Below, piece by piece: positions 17,653-25,514 of a stretch of 64,000 bases of DNA. The notes under the pieces are model-generated. The model had not been told where the DNA came from. It saw only the letters and a program-made list of their open reading frames with translations, and searched no databases. Source of the DNA: Spirochaetota bacterium (GTDB taxonomy: Bacteria > Spirochaetota > UBA4802 > UBA5368); assembly GCA_035477215.1 (NCBI GenBank), contig DATIKU010000049.1:1-64000 (forward strand), read 5' to 3'. The first letter of the stretch is position 1. Every line of letters starts with the position of its first letter. A program made the position numbers and the translations under genes.

Positions 17653-18069
17653 ATGATTGAGTATGAGGATAAGACGTGTTTTGGCTGCGGTGTGGACAAC
17701 GAGCACGGTTTACGGCTGAAGCTCAAGTTTGACGAAGACACCAAGACGGCGTACGGCGAATACAGGGCGCACCAGAAACTCGAAGGGCCTCCCAATATCA
17801 TCCACGCCGGCATCGTAGCGGTGCTGCTTGATGAGACCATGATGACCGTCAACAAGTACATGGAGCTCATGGCGTTGACGGGGGAACTCACGATCCGCTA
17901 TTTGCAGCCGGCGTTCGTCAACGAGAACCTCTACATTCGCGGCTGGTACGTGAAGAAAAACAAGCGGGTGATCGAAAACCGGGCCGAAATAGAGAATGAG
18001 ATGGGAAAGATCGTTGCCCGTGCCAAGGGCAAGTACATAGAGATGGATGAAATCCCCCAGCCCGAGTGA
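17653..18069 (+). CDS. PaaI-type hotdog thioesterase
   Basis: A 138-residue product with the opening [16 protein letters not shown] typical of a PaaI-like acyl-CoA thioesterase subgroup. The hotdog helix region is [17 protein letters not shown], where HAG replaces the common HGG. The closing strands include [17 protein letters not shown]. It probably hydrolyses an acyl- or aryl-CoA in the cytoplasm. AAAGGA precedes the ATG. It is followed by tRNA-Leu. Confidence 0.85.
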   Translation: MIEYEDKTCFGCGVDNEHGLRLKLKFDEDTKTAYGEYRAHQKLEGPPNIIHAGIVAVLLDETMMTVNKYMELMALTGELTIRYLQPAFVNENLYIRGWYVKKNKRVIENRAEIENEMGKIVARAKGKYIEMDEIPQPE

Positions 18070-18122
18070 CGCCTGCCGAAGGGGCCGGTTGCACCGGGCC
18101 CGCGAGTGATGATCAATACAAA

Positions 18123-18206
18123 GCCGAAGTGGTGGAACTGGTAGACGCAGCGGACTCAAAATCCGCCGGGGGCAACTCCATGAGGGTTCAAGTCCCTCCT
18201 TCGGCA
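18123..18206 (+). tRNA. tRNA-Leu (anticodon CAA)
   Basis: Acceptor arms GCCGAAG (18123-18129) and CTTCGGC (18199-18205) pair, with A as discriminator. The anticodon stem GCGGA/TCCGC encloses CTCAAAA, giving CAA. The long variable arm and GGTTCAAGTCC T-arm are as expected for a class II tRNA. CCA is not encoded. Confidence 0.95.
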
Positions 18207-18217
18207 GAGTACCAAAC

Positions 18218-18244
18218 AGCCCTTTACAATGAAGGGCTTTTTTT
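18218..18244 (+). terminator. Rho-independent terminator after tRNA-Leu
   Basis: AGCCCTT (18218-18224) pairs with AAGGGCT (18232-18238), followed by a run of T to 18244. Confidence 0.9.
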
Positions 18245-18358
18245 CGCCCTGTGTGCGGGGGAGAAATCGGGGACAGGGCTCCATGGATGGTGCGGGGTTT
18301 GGGGGATAAAGGGATACGATATCTCCGAAACCCTGTCCCGCGGGGGAAGTGGGGGAGG

Positions 18359-18688
18359 TTACAGTTCGCAAAGTTTATACAGAGGCGTCGCATTGAGTCG
18401 CGCGAGCGATTCCGCGGCGCCGCTTTGAGCATTGATTAAAAGTCCCGAAGAAACGGTGTGCGCGTGCCCGTGGATGTCTCCATCCCCCGCCGGCCGTTCG
18501 GGCTTACGGTTTTCGATTACGGTGCCGCCAAACATGGCAATAAGGATGCCGATGGTTTCATCGACGGCGGGGCACTTTTTCGGATGACTACAATGTGCTT
18601 CTTTTCCGAAGAACATATCCTGATTTCTGTTGTTCTGCCCGCAACTTTTATGAAGAAAACGACTCTTTGCCTGTCCATTCGCTTTCAT
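18359..18688 (-). CDS. Hypothetical small cysteine-containing protein
   Basis: A 109-residue ORF starting at ATG 18688, with AGGAG four bases upstream. It has Cys in KSCGQNN, AHCSHPKKCP and a C-terminal KLCEL, and one hydrophobic patch (ETIGILIAMFGGTVI). It lies 31 bases downstream of the zinc-ribbon mini-gene on the same strand and may share its transcript. I do not recognise a family, and coding is not certain. Confidence 0.4.
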   Translation of the reverse strand: MKANGQAKSRFLHKSCGQNNRNQDMFFGKEAHCSHPKKCPAVDETIGILIAMFGGTVIENRKPERPAGDGDIHGHAHTVSSGLLINAQSGAAESLARLNATPLYKLCEL

Positions 18689-18719
18689 GGGGCTCCTTGT
18701 ATTTTTTCGAAGTGTCCGT

Positions 18720-18845
18720 TCATGCCACACAGATGGAAAAACCGCATGAGCGGCAGTAGAAGCATCCCGATTCGGGGAGGAGGGACGCTCCGCAATCGGG
18801 ACAGCGGCGAATGATCATCGGTCCGGTATATACTGCTGCTGTCAT
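18720..18845 (-). CDS. Stand-alone zinc-ribbon mini-protein, NrdJ-tail-like
   Basis: A 41-residue ORF from ATG 18845 with GGAGG upstream. IIRRCPDCGASLLPESGCFY followed by CRSCGFSIC is a four-Cys zinc ribbon. It resembles the C-terminal ribbon of class II ribonucleotide reductase NrdJ, which relays electrons to the active site. Here it is a separate gene with no reductase nearby. The AT-rich palindromic region just upstream (18865-18900) is probably its promoter. Function as a detached reductase tail is a guess. Confidence 0.55.
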   Translation of the reverse strand: MTAAVYTGPMIIRRCPDCGASLLPESGCFYCRSCGFSICVA

Positions 18846-19437
18846 ACTACACCTCCGTAACGGCAACAAATATATAGTATATATATGTGTAGTATTTTGC
18901 AAGCGTTTTTTAAGTATTTTTGTAATTTTTTTAAGGCCTTGCTGGTGCCCGTTGAAAGGGGGGAGCGGGCCTCATGGTTCGGAAAAGTCCGTTAAATCGA
19001 CAGGACAAGGGGTTGCAATATCTTGTCCTCCGGGTCGGGAGGCTGAATTGTATATAAGCCTGTCGCCTCCTTCCCCGCGGAAGGCGCGTCGGACGAAATG
19101 CACCGTCATCGTAAAATTATTATGAGAATACGGTTGAATTATACTTCGCTTTCCGGATGATTGTCACTATATTGTTAAAATGCCGTAGCAATGTGATATA
19201 CTGGTCGGTGGGTGGTGTGATTGTAGTGTCACAACAAGGTTTCACCGTATGCGTTAAGTGAACGCATGCACAGTCGGCGACGAAGATGAAGCGAGTAACA
19301 TTCGCTGAAGTTTGGAGACATATTGAAACAGAAAATAAACTGACAGACTTGGTGTAAGTCCGCCGAGTCGCCTGCCTCCGCAGGGTCGAGGGCCGGGAGG
19401 GGCGTTGAGGCGGATGCAGTAAGTTAACGAGGAGAAA
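18846..19437. other. Long gene-free region upstream of the ClpX-like gene
   Basis: About 590 bases. The left part is very AT-rich (18865-18935) and includes alternating AT palindromes in front of the zinc-ribbon gene. A perfect ATGCGTT/AACGCAT hairpin lies at 19249-19267 in the probable leader of the AAA+ gene. No coding ORF is supported. Confidence 0.5.
18865..18892 (-). promoter_or_regulatory. AT-rich palindromic promoter/operator of the zinc-ribbon gene
   Basis: On the minus strand ACACATATATATACT and TACTATATATTTGTT overlap just upstream of the ribosome binding site. They resemble NrdR boxes (ACACTATATATAGTGT type), with mismatches. The low-complexity AT core makes chance likely. Confidence 0.3.
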
Positions 19438-20925
19438 ATGGCGAAACCATCGATAGACCCAAACAGGGATTGGGAAGAGCTGCTGAAGTCGGAGTTCACC
19501 GAGGTGATCAACCCCAATGCCGAGACGACGGGTGCGAAGCCCGGAACGGCCGCGCATCAGTCAGACATCAATTTCGATATAAAACCCGAGGAGCTGGAGA
19601 GTTATCTCAACCGCTACGTCGTGGGGCAGGAGTCGGCGGTGGAGATCATCGCCACCAAGGTGTGCACCCACTTCAACAGGATGAAGCTCGACAAGTCCAT
19701 CCCCGAAGAGGACCGCATGGTCGGAAACATCAAGAGCAATATGCTGCTCATCGGCCCAACGGGAGTCGGGAAGACCTACATCATCAAGCTCATCGCAAAA
19801 CGCATCGGCGTGCCCTTCGTCAAGGCCGACGCAACCAAGTTCAGCGAGACCGGTTACGTGGGCGGCGACGTTGAGGACCTGGTGAGGGAGTTGGTGCACG
19901 AGGCGGACGGCGACATCGCCAGGGCCGAATACGGCATTATCTACCTCGACGAGATCGATAAAATCGCCTCGACGGGGAATGTTTACGGGCCCGACGTATC
20001 GCGCACCGGCGTGCAGCGCAATCTCCTCAAGCTCATGGAGGAGTCCGAGGTCGATTTAAAAACGCCGCACGACCTCGCCTCGCAGGTGGAGGCGGCCATG
20101 GAGGCCCAGCGTACCGGCAAGGTGACGCGAAAGAAGATCAACACGCGAAACATCCTCTTCATCGTGTCGGGCGCGTTCGGCGGGGTTTCGGACATCATCA
20201 AGAAGCGGCTCAACATGCAGTCCATCGGTTTTGAGCAGGGCGAGGCGCAGCGGGACGACCGGCAGAATATGCTCAAGCGGGTTAAGACCGAGGACCTCAT
20301 CCAGTTCGGCTTCGAGTCCGAGTTCGTGGGGAGGCTTCCCGTTACGGTCGTGCTGAACGAGATGACCGAGGAAGGTCTGTATAACATACTGAAAAACAGG
20401 TACAGCACCGTGGTGCTGGGAAAGAAGCTCGACTTCAGGGCGTACGACATCGACCTCGAGTTTTCCGACGAAGCGCTGCGGGTTTTCGCGAAGCAGGCAC
20501 ACTCCGAACGCACCGGCGCGCGCGGGCTCCTGAGCGTGTTCGAGAAGGCGCTCATCAAGTTCGAGAAGACGCTTCCGTCCACCGAAATCAGGAAACTGGT
20601 CGTCGACATGGACGTCGTCGAGCATCCCGAAGAGACGTTGAAAAAAATGCTCCTCAGCGACAGCATCAAGCATTATCAAAAGGACTTTTTGTTGAAAAAC
20701 GGGATATATCTCGATTTCAAAAAGGAAGCGGCGGAGCGCGTTCAGGACATGGCGCAGGCGAACAACCGCAGCATCAAGCAGCTTTGCGAGGAACTGTTCC
20801 ACGATTACGCCTACGGTATCCGCCTGATGTCGCTGGAGCACTTAACCATCACGAAGGAGGCCGTCGAGAACCCGCAGGCATACCTGGACAACTACATTCG
20901 CGAGAATTACAAGAAGAAGGATTGA
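19438..20925 (+). CDS. ClpX-like AAA+ ATPase lacking the zinc-binding domain
   Basis: A 495-residue AAA+ unfoldase of the ClpX/HslU group. Walker A is GPTGVGKT (residues 106-113), and Walker B is IIYLDEIDK (about 163-171). KADATKFSETGYVGGDVEDL and FESEFVGRLPV match ClpX. SIGFEQG carries the IGF tripeptide that docks ClpX to ClpP. The N-terminal zinc-binding domain is absent; 50 different residues take its place. A C-terminal extension of about 95 residues, beyond the ClpX-type small domain, is helical and unlike ClpX. No clpP or hslV is adjacent. The ATG follows GAGGAGAAA. It may be an auxiliary ClpP-partner unfoldase with different adaptors. Confidence 0.85.
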   Translation: MAKPSIDPNRDWEELLKSEFTEVINPNAETTGAKPGTAAHQSDINFDIKPEELESYLNRYVVGQESAVEIIATKVCTHFNRMKLDKSIPEEDRMVGNIKSNMLLIGPTGVGKTYIIKLIAKRIGVPFVKADATKFSETGYVGGDVEDLVRELVHEADGDIARAEYGIIYLDEIDKIASTGNVYGPDVSRTGVQRNLLKLMEESEVDLKTPHDLASQVEAAMEAQRTGKVTRKKINTRNILFIVSGAFGGVSDIIKKRLNMQSIGFEQGEAQRDDRQNMLKRVKTEDLIQFGFESEFVGRLPVTVVLNEMTEEGLYNILKNRYSTVVLGKKLDFRAYDIDLEFSDEALRVFAKQAHSERTGARGLLSVFEKALIKFEKTLPSTEIRKLVVDMDVVEHPEETLKKMLLSDSIKHYQKDFLLKNGIYLDFKKEAAERVQDMAQANNRSIKQLCEELFHDYAYGIRLMSLEHLTITKEAVENPQAYLDNYIRENYKKKD

Positions 20926-20930
20926 CGCTA

Positions 20931-20962
20931 AACCGGGCCGGCATTCAAACCCGGCCCGGGTC
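20931..20962 (+). terminator. Hairpin after the ClpX-like gene
   Basis: ACCGGGCCGG pairs with CCGGCCCGGGT around CATTCAAA with one bulge, followed by TCTTCTC. It begins six bases after the stop codon. Confidence 0.6.
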
Positions 20963-21159
20963 TTCTCATCGGGACGGGTTTCCAGCCGTTTATGGACGCA
21001 CTGTCCCCCGTAATAAATGTAGCGGCCGGGTCGGGTCTCCCCGGCGTTTCTTCCCTTCCCTCCAGGCGCCGTTTAACAGTGGCGAATATTCCTTCCTTCT
21101 TAATGACTTCCTCCTTCCGATCCGCCACCGCCTACGGAGGCCCGCCGCCGGGAGTACGG

Positions 21160-21684
21160 TCAGTCAATCCTCTTGAACGATGCCCGGTACTGCGCGGTGA
21201 GGTCGATGTAGACCTGTTTGCCGAGCTCCCAGGTCTGGCGGTGCTTGTCCTTCACGTCGCCGATCTCCTTCGCGGGCACTCCCGCGAATATCTTGTTATC
21301 GGGCACGACCATGCGGTTCACCACAAGGGCGTGCTCGCCGATTATCGCCCATTCGCCGATGACGGCGTAATCGGTGACCGTCGCCATCATGCCGATGACG
21401 CAGGAATCTTTAAGCGTGCAGGTGTGGAGCATGGCGTTGTGGCCGACGGTGACCCTTCTGCCGATTGTGGTCCTGTCCATCGGCCGGGCATGGATGGTGA
21501 CCCCCTCTTCGATGGCGCTTTCATCGCCGATGGTGATGGTGCCGTAGTCGCCGCGCAGGATGGCGCCGAAGCCTATGTAACAGTTCTTTCCGATGCGAAC
21601 ATCGCCGATGACCTCGGCCGACGGTGCGATCCAGGTGCCCTCGCCGATCTCGGGCCTGCGTTTGTTGATCTCGTACAGCGGCAT
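21160..21684 (-). CDS. Gamma-carbonic anhydrase-like hexapeptide protein (YrdA/PaaY type)
   Basis: A 174-residue left-handed beta-helix protein. GAILRGDYGTITIG, TIHARPMDRTTIG and VTVGHNAMLHTCTL carry the three His ligands of the gamma-CA fold. It lacks the acidic loop and second proton-transfer Glu of Cam, unlike the gene at 9444-10058. Such homologues often have weak or redox-sensitive carbonic anhydrase activity or act as hydrolases. It begins 44 bases after metF ends and has GGAGGGG before its start, so it is probably co-transcribed with metF. Confidence 0.85.
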   Translation of the reverse strand: MPLYEINKRRPEIGEGTWIAPSAEVIGDVRIGKNCYIGFGAILRGDYGTITIGDESAIEEGVTIHARPMDRTTIGRRVTVGHNAMLHTCTLKDSCVIGMMATVTDYAVIGEWAIIGEHALVVNRMVVPDNKIFAGVPAKEIGDVKDKHRQTWELGKQVYIDLTAQYRASFKRID

Positions 21685-21728
21685 CGTCTCCCCCCTCCTC
21701 TCTGTATGGTGTCCGGTTGTCGCGACGG

Positions 21729-22586
21729 CTACAGCCCCGTGGCGTCCATGATGCGTTTAACCGCCTGCGCCCTGTTGAGCGTGTAGAAGTGGAGTCCCGG
21801 CACCCCCCACGATTTAAGCTCGACACACTGTTTAATGGAGTATTCGATTCCCGCCTCACAGATGGAGTCCCCGCCCGTGCAGGCGTCGAGACGCCGTATG
21901 AGCTCGTCGGGGACCTTCGCGCCGCACATGGAGGTGACACGGTCGACCTGCGAGAGGTTCGTAACCGGCATGATGCCGGGTATGACGGGCACGGTTATGC
22001 CCAGTCGCGCGAGGCGATCCATGAATCGGTAATAGTCCTCGTTACTGTAAAAAAGCTGGGTGATGATGAAGTCGGCCCCGGCGTCGACCTTGCGTTTGAG
22101 GTTTTCGAGGTCGGCTTCCATGCTTGGCGCTTCGAGGTGCTTCTCGGGATAGCCGGCTACGCCGATGGCGAAGCCGTCGATGGAGCGGATGAACGAAACG
22201 AGCTCGTTCGCGTATGCGAAGCCGTCGGGCGGGGGGGTGAATCGGGCCTCGCCCTTCGGAGGATCGCCTCGCAAGGCAAGGATGTTTTCGATGCCGTTTT
22301 TCTTCACCTCGTCGAGGTAGCGGCGTATCTCGTCGCGTCCCGCGCCGACGCAGGTGAAGTGCACCAGCGGGAGTATCCCCAGCGCGTCGCGGAGCCTGAG
22401 CGCGAGCTCCAACGTCTTCTCCTGGGTTGACCCGCCCGCGCCGTAGGTCACCGAGATGTACTGCGGCTGGTAGCCCGAAAGCTCCGCCAGCGCCTGCTTG
22501 AGTCCGTCTTCGCCCTGTTGGGTTTTCGGAGGGAAAATTTCGAACGAGACGACAAAGCGCTCGCGATAGAGGTCGATTATCTTCAT
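21729..22586 (-). CDS. metF: Methylenetetrahydrofolate reductase
   Basis: A 285-residue protein spanning the MetF TIM barrel. VSFEIFPPKTQQGEDGL at the N-terminus carries the catalytic Glu. YISVTYGAGGST and FIITQLFYSNEDYYRF are conserved flavin/folate motifs. It reduces 5,10-methylene-THF to 5-methyl-THF for methionine synthesis. It is cytoplasmic and the first gene of a probable pair with the gamma-CA-like gene. The ribosome binding site is weak. No riboswitch was recognised in its leader. Confidence 0.95.
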   Translation of the reverse strand: MKIIDLYRERFVVSFEIFPPKTQQGEDGLKQALAELSGYQPQYISVTYGAGGSTQEKTLELALRLRDALGILPLVHFTCVGAGRDEIRRYLDEVKKNGIENILALRGDPPKGEARFTPPPDGFAYANELVSFIRSIDGFAIGVAGYPEKHLEAPSMEADLENLKRKVDAGADFIITQLFYSNEDYYRFMDRLARLGITVPVIPGIMPVTNLSQVDRVTSMCGAKVPDELIRRLDACTGGDSICEAGIEYSIKQCVELKSWGVPGLHFYTLNRAQAVKRIMDATGL

Positions 22587-22997
22587 CTGGATTTCATTGG
22601 CTCTCGATGACGGGCGCCCGAGGGATCAGCCTCCGGTCCTTGCGTGGACGCTCCCGGCGCGGCGCCGGCCGCGGGAAGGCGATTCGTCTTCGACGCGCGA
22701 CGACCACCGGGCCCCATTCTCGCATCCCGGCGTGATCCATCAAGTCTTTTTTAAAGGCCCGGTTTGATTGGTATGCTCAAAATATATCATCATTATTTGA
22801 ATAGTGTAAGTTAGATATGGATTATTATTTTTAAATTTTAGTCGTTGTTTTCTTGACAAATTTGTTATGAGGGATGACATTCCGTCCGGTCGGTTTATAT
22901 TCCGGCCGGTCGGAATACGCATAATCCGGTGTTGTTGGTGAAGCGCTACGGGGAACGGAAGCGTGGCAGGCATGCAAATAATTAGGAGATTGCCGGG
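22587..22997. other. Divergent regulatory region between metF and tetR
   Basis: About 410 bases. The metF-proximal half is GC-rich; the tetR-proximal half is AT-rich (22745-22870) and ends in the TTGACA and palindrome annotated separately. Confidence 0.6.
22853..22916 (+). promoter_or_regulatory. Promoter with TetR-type palindromic operator
   Basis: TTGACA lies at 22853-22858. ATTCCGTCCGG (22879-22889) and CCGGTCGGAAT (22906-22916) form an inverted repeat that covers the expected -10 region. The TetR gene starts about 80 bases downstream, so autoregulation and control of the operon are likely. Confidence 0.7.
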
Positions 22998-23594
22998 ATG
23001 AACCAATGTAACGATCTGGAAGAGATCAGGCGGGAGCAGATAATCGCGGCCGCCCTTCGAAAGATAGCCGAGGTGGGGATATATACGGTCACATTGGAGG
23101 AAATAGCGAAAGAAGCGGGATTTTCAAAGGGGGGCATCGCCCATTATTTTTCGACAAAAGAGACGTTGTGCAAGGAAGCATTCAAGTCTTTTTTCGAGGG
23201 GATATTCAAGCGCAGCAGGGACACCATGGGTATGTACGGCGATCCCCGCGAAAAAATTCTCTCTTTCGGATGGCTGTACGACCGGACCGACCCGGATGTC
23301 AATATGGGTTACCAGCTTCTTTTCGATTTTACGTCGATGTCCGTGCGGGATGAGGAATGCAGAAAGATTTATCACGATTGGGTGGACAACTGGATCGTCC
23401 TCCTGAAAGAGGCGATCAGCGATGGAGTAAAACAGGGAATATTCAGGGACATGGATGCCGAATTCATGGCACGATCCATTTCCGCCATATATCACGGTAT
23501 CGCCATGAGGTGGTACCTCGACAGAAGCTCTCATCCGGCGGAGTGGGCCGTCAAAGCTTTCACGGAATCTATTACCCGATTGTTGGGTGTGTAG
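22998..23594 (+). CDS. TetR-family transcriptional regulator
   Basis: A 198-residue protein. The N-terminal helix-turn-helix has VTLEEIAKEAGFSKGGIAHY then FSTKETL (about residues 32-57), close to BetI/AcrR types. The C-terminal ligand domain is helical and resembles TetR_C_6/BetI-like domains. AGGAG lies upstream of the ATG. It sits between its own palindromic operator and eight catabolic-type genes on the same strand, so it is probably their repressor. The inducer may be an acyl-CoA or free acid substrate; this is inference. Confidence 0.9.
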   Translation: MNQCNDLEEIRREQIIAAALRKIAEVGIYTVTLEEIAKEAGFSKGGIAHYFSTKETLCKEAFKSFFEGIFKRSRDTMGMYGDPREKILSFGWLYDRTDPDVNMGYQLLFDFTSMSVRDEECRKIYHDWVDNWIVLLKEAISDGVKQGIFRDMDAEFMARSISAIYHGIAMRWYLDRSSHPAEWAVKAFTESITRLLGV

Positions 23595-23603
23595 ATAAAA
23601 AAA

Positions 23604-23690
23604 TAGAGTTGCTGCATAACCGGGGAATATAGAGGCCTTCCCCCGCCCGCGGCGGGGAAAGGCGATATTCCCGGGATTTGCAGCAAGCCT
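23604..23690. repeat. Intergenic hairpin repeat, copy C (long form)
   Basis: TTGCTGCA pairs with TGCAGCAA; then CCGGGGAATAT with ATATTCCCGG; then an internal hairpin TTCCCCCGCC/GGCGGGGAA. The outer pair uses C-G where the other copies use T-A, a compensatory change. It lies between tetR and the SCP2 gene. Confidence 0.75.
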
Positions 23691-23711
23691 AATAAAAAAA
23701 GGAGGTACTCC

Positions 23712-24113
23712 ATGGCGGTTTTTAAAAATGCGGAAAGCATGCTGGAGATTCTCGGGGGGATGTTTTCGATAGTTTTACAGGATAAGGAGGCCGGGCCAAA
23801 ATTCAAGGATGCGGGTGTCGTTATAAGATTCAATATAACCGATCCTGACGCAATTCTCTGGGTTGATACGGTGAATATGCAAGTCCTGAGCGGCAATCAG
23901 GACATTAAGGCAAACGTGGAAATGGATTTAAGCGGCGATTCATGCCACGAGTTTTGGCTGAAAGAGTTAAAGCTCCCGATAGCCCTGGCCAAAGGTAAAA
24001 TCAAAGCGAGGGGTCCCATGCCTACCATATTAAAGCTCCTGCCCCTGTTAAAACCCGCATATGATATGTACCCCGGTATCGCCAGAAAGAACAATCTTCC
24101 GGTACGGGGATAG
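23712..24113 (+). CDS. SCP2 sterol-carrier domain protein
   Basis: A 133-residue protein. VVIRFNITDPDAILWVD, VEMDLSGDSCHEFWLKEL and KLPIALAKGKIKARGPM follow the SCP2 fold, which binds lipids or acyl-CoAs in a hydrophobic tunnel. It is the first structural gene after tetR, separated by hairpin repeat C. AGGAGG precedes the ATG. It probably carries or presents a hydrophobic CoA substrate to the enzymes encoded downstream. Confidence 0.85.
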   Translation: MAVFKNAESMLEILGGMFSIVLQDKEAGPKFKDAGVVIRFNITDPDAILWVDTVNMQVLSGNQDIKANVEMDLSGDSCHEFWLKELKLPIALAKGKIKARGPMPTILKLLPLLKPAYDMYPGIARKNNLPVRG

Positions 24114-24142
24114 TTCAATCACACAAGGGAAAGGAGATCATT

Positions 24143-24820
24143 ATGAGCAAAGAGAAAGCGATGAAACAATTCGAAGAGGACCGTATCCAGGCGGCAAAGA
24201 TTGCGGCAAGGCTTCTTCTCGCGTCATGCACGACTTCCCCCCGCGTGGGGGGTGTGGGCGAGTGCACGACTCATATCCTTGATGATGAGTGCGCCATCGA
24301 GGATCTCTGTCAGAAAACCGAGGAGTTGTCCGGTGAAAAGGCAAGCTGGGGTTTTTTCAAGAGGGATGCCGCGATGCTGCGCGATGCCGACGCGGTGCTT
24401 CTGGTAACGTCCCTTAGAAGCCTTACCGACCCGGCGGACATCAGTTGTAATATGTGCGGATATATGACCTGCGATTACATGCGGGAGGTAAAGAAAATTG
24501 AGAAGGGACCGGGTATCGCCTATACGGGGCCTCTGTGCTCTTTCAGGGCGACCAATATCGCCTATGCCGTAAGCGGCATCGTGACCCAGGCCCGGAATTT
24601 AGGCATCGACCATGGAATATTCTGGTCGGCCGGAGCGGCGGCGATGCGCATGGGGATTCTCCCAAGGGATACCGGTTTTGCGCTGGCTGTCGGTATCTCG
24701 GTGACCGAAAAGTCGCCCTTCAGGGATATTCCGCTGCGCTACGATGAAATAAACGACAGAACCATGAATGACCGGATAATTCGGAGACTGTGGCCCATAT
24801 TCCGGTCAATATACAGCTAA
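24143..24820 (+). CDS. DUF2148 ferredoxin-like domain protein (first copy)
   Basis: A 225-residue protein of the DUF2148 type. SCNMCGYMTCDYM (about residues 111-123) then GPLCSF supply four Cys suited to an Fe-S cluster or zinc. An N-terminal segment has additional Cys in LLASCTTSPR and GGVGECTTH. It is 30 bases after the SCP2 gene and followed within 12 bases by a diverged second copy. The biochemical role of the family is unknown. Its place in a CoA operon suggests an electron-transfer or scaffold role, which is inference. Confidence 0.8.
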   Translation: MSKEKAMKQFEEDRIQAAKIAARLLLASCTTSPRVGGVGECTTHILDDECAIEDLCQKTEELSGEKASWGFFKRDAAMLRDADAVLLVTSLRSLTDPADISCNMCGYMTCDYMREVKKIEKGPGIAYTGPLCSFRATNIAYAVSGIVTQARNLGIDHGIFWSAGAAAMRMGILPRDTGFALAVGISVTEKSPFRDIPLRYDEINDRTMNDRIIRRLWPIFRSIYS

Positions 24821-24831
24821 AGGAGGGTACC

Positions 24832-25482
24832 ATGGTAAGAATTGAAATGAAGGAATTAATCGATAATGGTCTTGCCAGGGCCGTGGAGCTTATGGCCGTG
24901 GCGGCCTATAACGCGATAAAATTCAGCGACAGAAACACGATTAAAATCGTCGCGTTGGGAAAGGACGACATGGAACTGATCTCTGAGTTTTGTTTTTCCC
25001 TCGGGGACATGTCGCCCCTGGGCTCCAGGGACGGCCGTGCGCTCCAGGCCATGATGAAGGAGCCAATGGCCATGATGGTCATCGGCGATAAAAGAAAATC
25101 CGATTTTAACTATAACTGCGGCGCCTGCGGCTACAAAACCTGCGCGGAATTGAACAAGTCCGAATTAGTCGAAGCTCTCACATCCAATGGCCCCTACTGC
25201 CTGTTCAAGTCGATCAACCTGCACATGGCCGCCAACGCAGCGGCCGCCATGGCATGGCAGCTGGGCCTGCAATGCAGGGTGTTCAGCACCTTTGGATTTG
25301 GCGCGAAAAGCATGGAAGTTATGTCGGACATCGATACCGCGGTTGCCGTGCCGGTAAGCGTGGCGAAGCGTGATCCCTACTTCGACAGGCACCAGTATTG
25401 GACCAAGGAGCATTGGGATGCAATCTTCGAAAAAGAATTCCCTACGTTCGTCCGGGGGTTTATCGGCGCAATTGAAGAATAG
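24832..25482 (+). CDS. DUF2148 ferredoxin-like domain protein (second copy)
   Basis: A 216-residue paralog of the preceding protein. NYNCGACGYKTCAEL and GPYCLFKSINLHMAANAAA match SCNMCGYMTC and GPLCSFRATNIAYA at the same spacing. It lacks the N-terminal Cys of the first copy. AAAGGAGG before ATG 24832 fixes the start; the longer reading from 24790 overlaps the first copy's end. The conserved pair suggests a heterodimer. Confidence 0.8.
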   Translation: MVRIEMKELIDNGLARAVELMAVAAYNAIKFSDRNTIKIVALGKDDMELISEFCFSLGDMSPLGSRDGRALQAMMKEPMAMMVIGDKRKSDFNYNCGACGYKTCAELNKSELVEALTSNGPYCLFKSINLHMAANAAAAMAWQLGLQCRVFSTFGFGAKSMEVMSDIDTAVAVPVSVAKRDPYFDRHQYWTKEHWDAIFEKEFPTFVRGFIGAIEE

Positions 25483-25514
25483 GAAGCGAGGAATTTTTAC
25501 GGAGGTGTATTCTA

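Noticed and set aside
18270-18339. GGGACAGGG/CCCTGTCCC inverted repeat after tRNA-Leu
   Set aside because: The arms are short and far apart; no second copy or function is evident.
18156-18371. Minus-strand ORF containing RRRDLNPHGVAPGG
   Set aside because: This is the well-known spurious translation antisense to a tRNA-Leu gene.
19330-19430. Possible riboswitch before the ClpX-like gene
   Set aside because: GC-rich pairs occur, but no known riboswitch core (cobalamin, TPP, SAM or glycine) is recognisable.
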